This document shows, piece after piece, positions 58,821 to 64,000 of a stretch of DNA of 64,000 nucleotides. The stretch covers positions 6,399,001 to 6,463,000 of the forward strand of contig NZ_CP059732.1 of the NCBI RefSeq assembly GCF_014117325.1, read 5' to 3'. The stretch comes from Spirosoma foliorum. GTDB lineage: Bacteria; Bacteroidota; Bacteroidia; Cytophagales; Spirosomataceae. The translations under genes were made by a program, and so were the position numbers. The notes beneath the pieces are model-generated. The model was not told the origin of the DNA, did not search any database, and saw nothing but the letters and a program-made list of their open reading frames with translations. Each line of letters opens with the position of its first letter. Positions within the stretch are counted from its first letter, which is position 1.

Positions 58821-61800
58821 ATGGAAAACATTTCACTTCATCAGCAGCTCCAAAGGCGAGTTGTCCTGCTTGCAGGTCTACTCGTTCTGCTCTTTTTTCG
58901 ATCAGCTCTGGCAGAAATGCCCCAGGCTGGAGGACCCCGGGCTGGAGCGCCCCCTATCCGTATTACGGGTAAGGTAACAGACGGCACATCAACAGTGGGC
59001 ATACCAGGGGTTACAATACAGGTAAAAGGAACCACAACGGGTACGGTCACCGACGGGACTGGTGCTTTTACAATTCAGGCCGAAGACAATGCCACCCTCA
59101 TTTTTTCAAGTATTGGTTATCAGAAGATCGAAATCGCGGTCGGTGGCCGAACAACCATCAATGTTCCTCTTGTAGAAGATACCAAATCATTGAATGAGGT
59201 AGTGGTTGTGGGGTATGGCACGCAACGCAAATCGGATGTTACGGGGGCAACGGTCACTATCAAAGGCGATGAATTAATAAAACAACCTGTACTGACGGCT
59301 ACTCAGGCACTTCAGGGCAAAGCAGCTGGGGTTCAGATCATCAGCAGTGGTCAGCCGGGTAGCTCACCTGTAGTTCGAATTCGGGGGACGGGTAGCGCCT
59401 TGGGTGGTACGGCGGCTCTGTTCGTTGTCGATGGTGTGTTAACCGATGATATTTCAAACATCAACACCGCCGATATCGTGAATGTCGATGTACTCAAAGA
59501 TGCCTCAGCAACAGCTATTTATGGATCACGCGGGGCAAATGGAGTTGTGATCATTACCACCAAACGGGGTACGGTTGGCAAAATGACTGTAAATTACACA
59601 GGCAACGCAGGCTTTCGGATACCTTCCTACCTAGTTCCGATGGCCAATTCTACCGAATACGCCAACTACGTTAGTGCGGCTACTGGTAACATTGTCAGTC
59701 CAGGTACGACCTCTACGGATTGGTACAAACAGATTCTGAGAAACGGCTTCCAGCAGAATCACGGCATCTCCATAAATGGCGGCACCGAGAAATCAACCTA
59801 CTTCCTGAGCGCTGGTTATTATACCGATCAGGGGCTTGTGATCGACAATCAATACAAACGGTTTTCGATTCGAGCCAACAACGATTTCACGTTCAACAAA
59901 TACGTAAAACTAGGAATATCAGCATCTTATGCCAACGGCGATAATCAGATTGCCAATCTGGGAACGGCCTACAATGACGCTTACCGAGCCGCTCCCATCA
60001 TTCAATCAAAGGTGAATGGCAAGTATGGTAACACATCGGTTTACCAGAATGTAGGCAATCCAATACTGGATATTGAGAATAACAATAACCACGCGACAGA
60101 CAACCGGTTGTTAGGTTCTGCCTATCTGGAAATCAAGCCCGTTGACTGGATTACATACCGCACAAACATTGGTGGTGACTGGGTTAACCTGAATACTCGG
60201 GAATACAATTACCAGTTCAACAACGATACGACCACCTTTATCAACGCGGGTGGTAATCAGCGAAATCCCAACAGCAACCTGAAGTTCATCAACACGCGAA
60301 CCTTTCACTGGACCTGGGATAACCTGATCACGTTCAACAAGAAATTTGATAAACATGCCTTAACCGTGCTGGTTGGTACAACGGCAGAAAAATACACGCT
60401 CACCAGCTTTACGGCCTTCCGAAAAGATGTTCCAGCCGCGCAAAACCTGTGGTACATCAACACCGGGAATGCCAATACATCGACCAACGATGGCTCTGGC
60501 GATCAATACAATCGCAATTCGTACATCGGTCGGGTCAATTACAACTACAACGATAAGTACCTGTTCACGGCAACCATTCGGGCCGATGGGTCATCCCGTT
60601 TTCCGGCTCAGAACCGCTGGGGGTACTTCCCTTCTGTAGGCGCAGGCTGGGTGATTAGCAACGAAAGCTTCATGGCTAATCAGCAGATTTTCGATATGCT
60701 TAAAGTGCGGGCCAGTTGGGGTAAAGTTGGTAACGACCGGATTCCAACCGATGCCTATACGGTGACGGTAGCACCTAATCTGGCTTATCCATTTGGTGGT
60801 GGCATTGCTACACCCGGAAGCGCCATTACCCAGATCAAAGACCCGAATGTGAAATGGGAAACTACCGAAGAGGCCGATTTAGGCGTTGAATTCACGGCAT
60901 TGAACGGTAAACTCACCGGCGAGGTCAACTACTACAACAAGAAGTCACGTGACCTACTGATCAATGTCAAAGTACCTTCCGTATCGGGTGATGCCGATGG
61001 GGTGGTACTAACCAATGCCGCTTCGATTCAGAATCAGGGCTTTGAATTTACACTGAACTGGCGGGGCAAAATCACGAACGATCTCTCCTACCGCATCGGT
61101 GGTAACGCAACCCTGAATCAGAACAAGGTTATTGGCCTGAACGGCGGACAACCGATTCTCGATGGGGGCATTGGCGCTAACCAGCAATACACAACCCGAA
61201 CCGATAATGGCCAGCCCGTTGGTAGCTTTTATGTATTGCAGGTATTGGGCGTTTTCCAGAACGCCGATGAAATCGCGAATTACAAAAACGCATCAGGCCA
61301 GGTCATTCAGCCCTCGGCCAATGCCGGTGATTTTAAATATCAGGACACCAACGGCGACGGTAAGATTGACGACAACGACCGGGTATTTGCCGGGTCGTAC
61401 CAACCGAAAGCCTATTTCGGTCTAAATCTGGGCCTAACTTACAAAAGCTTCGACCTCAGTGTTGATTTATATGGCAACGTAGGCAACCAGATTTACAACG
61501 GCAAACGGGCATTCCGTCAGAGCGCGCTGGACAACGTCGAGAAGTCGGTTGCGTACAAGCGCTGGTCGGCGGGTAGTGGCATCCAAACAGAACCAGCCGC
61601 TAACAGCGGCAACCTCCCCCCCTTCTACCTACTTCATTGAATCGGGCAATTTTGCGCGGATCAATAACCTGACGCTGGGTTACCGCGTACCTAATGCGGT
61701 GTTGAAAAAAATAGGGGCCAGCAATGTACGCGTCTTTGTAACGGGGCAGAATTTATTCACACTCAAAAAATACAGCGGCTTCACGGCTGAGTTGCCCGGC

Positions 61801-61920
61801 TTTAACGCCACCAGCAGCGCCGGTATCGTAACGACAGGCAGCCCAACCACCCAGGGAATTGAATTAAACGCCTATCCAACTCCCAGCACCCTTGTGGCCG
61901 GGCTAAACATTGGCTTTTAA
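58821..61920 (+). CDS. SusC/RagA-family TonB-linked outer-membrane transporter, frameshifted
   Basis: Residues 1-33 are a signal peptide. A CarboxypepD_reg-like domain (about 50-125, ITGKVTDGTSTVGIPGVTIQ) leads to LNEVVVVGYGTQRKSDVTGA, the plug domain (about 135-245) and a beta-barrel. The first frame stops at 61638-61640 after NLPPFYLLH. Dropping one C from the C7 run at 61616-61622 restores PPSTYFIESGNFARINNLTLGY, and the barrel continues to GLNIGF and a stop at 61918. The full protein would be about 1033 residues, normal for SusC. It takes up glycans with the SusD at 61935. Phase variation, true mutation and sequencing error are all possible. Confidence 0.9.
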
Positions 61921-61934
61921 CCGACTCGACAGAC

Positions 61935-63470
61935 ATGAAACGCACAACATTTCTTTATATAAGTACGAGCTTCGCAGCTTTATTACTGACGGCTTCCTGC
62001 CAGAAAAGTTTTCTGGATGTACCCGTACAAGGTCAGGCGACAACCGCAACCGACCCCAATCTGGCAATCAATTTGGTGACGGGTGTGTATAACAGCCTGT
62101 ACAACAGTGAGGCTTTTGGGGGAGACGGGGGCGATGTACATGGCATCAGCTTCATTGCGGCTACCAACATCATTTCCGACGACGCCGACAAGGGTAGTTT
62201 CGATGGTGATCAGCCAAGCCTAAAGGATATCGACAATTTTACGACAACGCCAACCAATAACTTCGTAGCGGCTTTATGGAATGGCTATTACAGTGGTATT
62301 TCTCGGGCAAATCAGGCATTGGCCGCCCTTCAAACAGCTTCCATAGATGCCACAACCAAGACTCGACTTATTGGGGAAGTTCGGTTTATTCGCGGCTACT
62401 ACTACTTTAACCTGGTTCGCTTTTTTGGTAAGGTACCCAAAGTGGTTCGGGTACCCAAAGACGCGCAGGATGCTAACACTGATCCGGCTTTTCAGACAAG
62501 GGCTCCAGTCGACACGATTTATAATGTCATTACGCAGGACCTCCAATATGCCATTGCCAATTTACCACTACGGGCGCAGGCTGGCGTAGGCCATGCGAAC
62601 AAAGGAGCGGCTCAGGCGCTTCTGGCTAAAACCTATCTCTACCGTAAAAACTGGCAACAAGTCCAGGCGCTGACGCAGGAGGTAATCAATTCAGGGCAGT
62701 ATTCATTGGTACCTGATTACACGACCATCTGGCGATACGTTGGTAATAACAACAGTGAATCCATCTTTGAAACCCAGAGTGGCACCTTCAATAACGGCGA
62801 CATCGCCGTGGGTGGCTATTGCACCTGGCAAGGCCCCCGCGTAGGCAACAAAGGTGGCTGGACCGACTTAGGTTTTGGCTTCGATACGCCAAGCCAGAGT
62901 TTGGTAAATGCTTATGAAGCGGGCGATAAACGTAGAGCATCCACCATTATTACCATTGACAATAGTGGTAAACACGTTGGAACGGTTCTGTATGATGGCT
63001 TCCGCATTCCCAGCGCCGATTCGGTACAGAATCTCTACTACAACTACAAAGCCTACGCCAGCGAAAACCCGAGCATAGAACCTTATCTGGGCAATCGCGA
63101 CAAAAAGCAGAAAAACGTACGCCTGTTACGCTATGCGGATGTGCTGCTCATGAATGCCGAAGCCAATAACGAATTAGGCCAATCGGCAACGGCAATTACT
63201 TATCTGAACCAGATACGTACACGCGCCGGGTTAGCCGCTACCAAAGCGGCTGCTCAGGGCGACCTGCGTACAGCTATCTGGAACGAGCGTCGGATTGAAC
63301 TGGCCATGGAACACGACCGCTTCTTCGACTTAGTCCGGACAGGTCGGGCAGCCCAGGTGATGCAGGCTGCCGGAAAGAATTTCGTAGCAGGCAAAAACGA
63401 ATTACTGCCCGTGCCGAGTCTGCAAATCCAATTGAGTGGTGGCAAACTGGATCAGAATCCTGGCTATTGA
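61935..63470 (+). CDS. SusD/RagB-family nutrient-binding lipoprotein
   Basis: The protein has 511 residues. The lipoprotein signal ends LTASC with Cys22, then QKSFLDVPVQGQ, typical of SusD. TPR-like helices include NGYYSGISRANQALAAL, the family signature EVRFIRGYYYFNLVRFFGKVP and KGAAQALLAKTYLYRKNW. The C-terminal part has RYADVLLMNAEANNELGQ, AITYLNQIRTRAGL, and WNERRIELAMEHDRFFDLVRTGRA. It sits on the cell surface as the lid of the SusC transporter. It starts 14 bp after the susC stop, so they form one operon. Confidence 0.95.
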   Translation: MKRTTFLYISTSFAALLLTASCQKSFLDVPVQGQATTATDPNLAINLVTGVYNSLYNSEAFGGDGGDVHGISFIAATNIISDDADKGSFDGDQPSLKDIDNFTTTPTNNFVAALWNGYYSGISRANQALAALQTASIDATTKTRLIGEVRFIRGYYYFNLVRFFGKVPKVVRVPKDAQDANTDPAFQTRAPVDTIYNVITQDLQYAIANLPLRAQAGVGHANKGAAQALLAKTYLYRKNWQQVQALTQEVINSGQYSLVPDYTTIWRYVGNNNSESIFETQSGTFNNGDIAVGGYCTWQGPRVGNKGGWTDLGFGFDTPSQSLVNAYEAGDKRRASTIITIDNSGKHVGTVLYDGFRIPSADSVQNLYYNYKAYASENPSIEPYLGNRDKKQKNVRLLRYADVLLMNAEANNELGQSATAITYLNQIRTRAGLAATKAAAQGDLRTAIWNERRIELAMEHDRFFDLVRTGRAAQVMQAAGKNFVAGKNELLPVPSLQIQLSGGKLDQNPGY

Positions 63471-63481
63471 TGATTTCTTGC

Positions 63482-63568
63482 TTTTGTCATCCCGACGCAG
63501 GAGGGATCTTCGGAAGCGTCAAAAAATCATTCTCTCCCGAAGATCCCTCCTGCGTCGGGATGACAAAA
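63482..63568. repeat. REP-like palindromic element, copy 2
   Basis: Perfect 32-bp arms (63482-63513 and 63537-63568) flank a 23-nt loop, 11 bp after the susD stop. The arm sequence matches that of 7049-7138 apart from one missing base. Here it lies between two genes in the same direction and could attenuate transcription between susD and the next lipoprotein gene. Confidence 0.82.
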
Positions 63569-63649
63569 ACGCCAATACAAACAACTGAATACAAGCTTTT
63601 TCGAGTACAATCAAACCCAATTTCCAAGTACAATTAAAACCAATTAATC

Positions 63650-64000
63650 ATGAAAACAAGACAAATCTCAGCGTGGGTGATGGCAGGGCTGGTAATGAGT
63701 GCAGCGTTTACCTCCTGCAAAAAAAGTGATGATGTGGCTACATTACCTCCTATTGGCGGTTACAATGGCTCTAACGATGTAGCAGCTACGAACATGATCG
63801 CTCATTGGACTTTCGACGGCACCAATAATGAAGCAATTTCTGGAACAGCACCGTCCAAAAGCACTAATGCGTCATTTACAACAGGCGTGAAAGGGCAGGC
63901 ATTACAACTGAGTTCTGGCTATCTTCTCTATCCAGTTATAAGTTCTCTCAGCAGTGCCAGTGCATTAGGGAGTGTCACTGTGAGCGCTTGGGTAAATACT
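63650..64000 (+). CDS. LamG-like domain lipoprotein, N-terminal part
   Basis: The frame runs off the right edge (117 codons visible). A lipoprotein signal ends FTSC with Cys23, followed by KKSDDVATLPP. From about residue 49, IAHWTFDGTNNEAISGTAPS, ASFTTGVKGQALQLSSGYLLY and SVTVSAWVNT match the start of a concanavalin-like LamG (LamG-type 3) domain. Its place after susCD suggests a surface glycan-binding lipoprotein of the same uptake locus (a SusE/F-like position; inference). Confidence 0.82.
   Translation, partial: MKTRQISAWVMAGLVMSAAFTSCKKSDDVATLPPIGGYNGSNDVAATNMIAHWTFDGTNNEAISGTAPSKSTNASFTTGVKGQALQLSSGYLLYPVISSLSSASALGSVTVSAWVNT

Overview
The window comes from a Bacteroidota chromosome, most likely order Cytophagales and close to Spirosoma (inferred from protein types; no rRNA is present to confirm it). 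Supporting signs are a SusC/SusD pair with a divergent propeller/HTH regulator, type IX secretion (T9SS) C-terminal sorting domains, a PorU2-like C25 protease, many lipoproteins with a Lys-rich +2/+3 region, TAnnTTTG-type promoter boxes and a general lack of Shine-Dalgarno sequences. Both ends cut genes: an AI-2E-type transporter on the left and a LamG-like lipoprotein on the right.

0-17 kb: small membrane and hypothetical genes, then a signalling and stress block. It holds a PAS histidine kinase, two stand-alone receivers, an unusual LytTR-receiver protein, an RsbR-like kinase, Mn-catalase, DUF72 and DUF3891 proteins, UDP-galactopyranose mutase with a glycosyltransferase, and a processive family-2 glycosyltransferase. 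Seven copies of one 13-bp motif lie in the intergenic gaps of this block. 17-23 kb: a two-lobed retropepsin-like protease, three alpha/beta hydrolases, a Crp/Fnr regulator and an outer-membrane barrel. Two of the hydrolases share an 82-bp promoter/leader present as inverted copies on either side of the regulator. 23-30 kb: a surface-glycan cluster (three GT4-type glycosyltransferases, an MsbA-like ABC exporter and an FkbM-like protein). 30-41.7 kb: a truncated propeller sensor, a haem-binding dehydrogenase/SGNH hydrolase operon, the PorU2-like protease and a lipoprotein.

41.8-54 kb is the most unusual part: a lasso-type RiPP locus. It has a cyclase of the asparagine-synthetase family without the N-terminal Cys, a nucleotidyltransferase, an HPr-kinase-like enzyme, a PqqD-type recognition protein and two identical 49-residue precursor peptides. 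The precursor leader carries Tyr-17, Pro-14, Gly-8 and Thr-2, the spacing of known lasso leaders. Each precursor follows a T9SS-sorted surface protein. The [adhesin tail - surface protein - precursor] unit is tandemly duplicated behind a 1505-residue adhesin-like protein. No B2 leader peptidase or dedicated exporter gene is visible.

54-64 kb: a Tat-exported Gfo/Idh/MocA oxidoreductase, a propeller/HTH regulator, and a SusC-SusD glycan-uptake operon whose SusC is frameshifted at a run of seven C. A REP-like hairpin element occurs at about 7.1 kb (nested inside a terminator palindrome) and again at 63.5 kb. I found no tRNA, rRNA, CRISPR array or intact insertion sequence.
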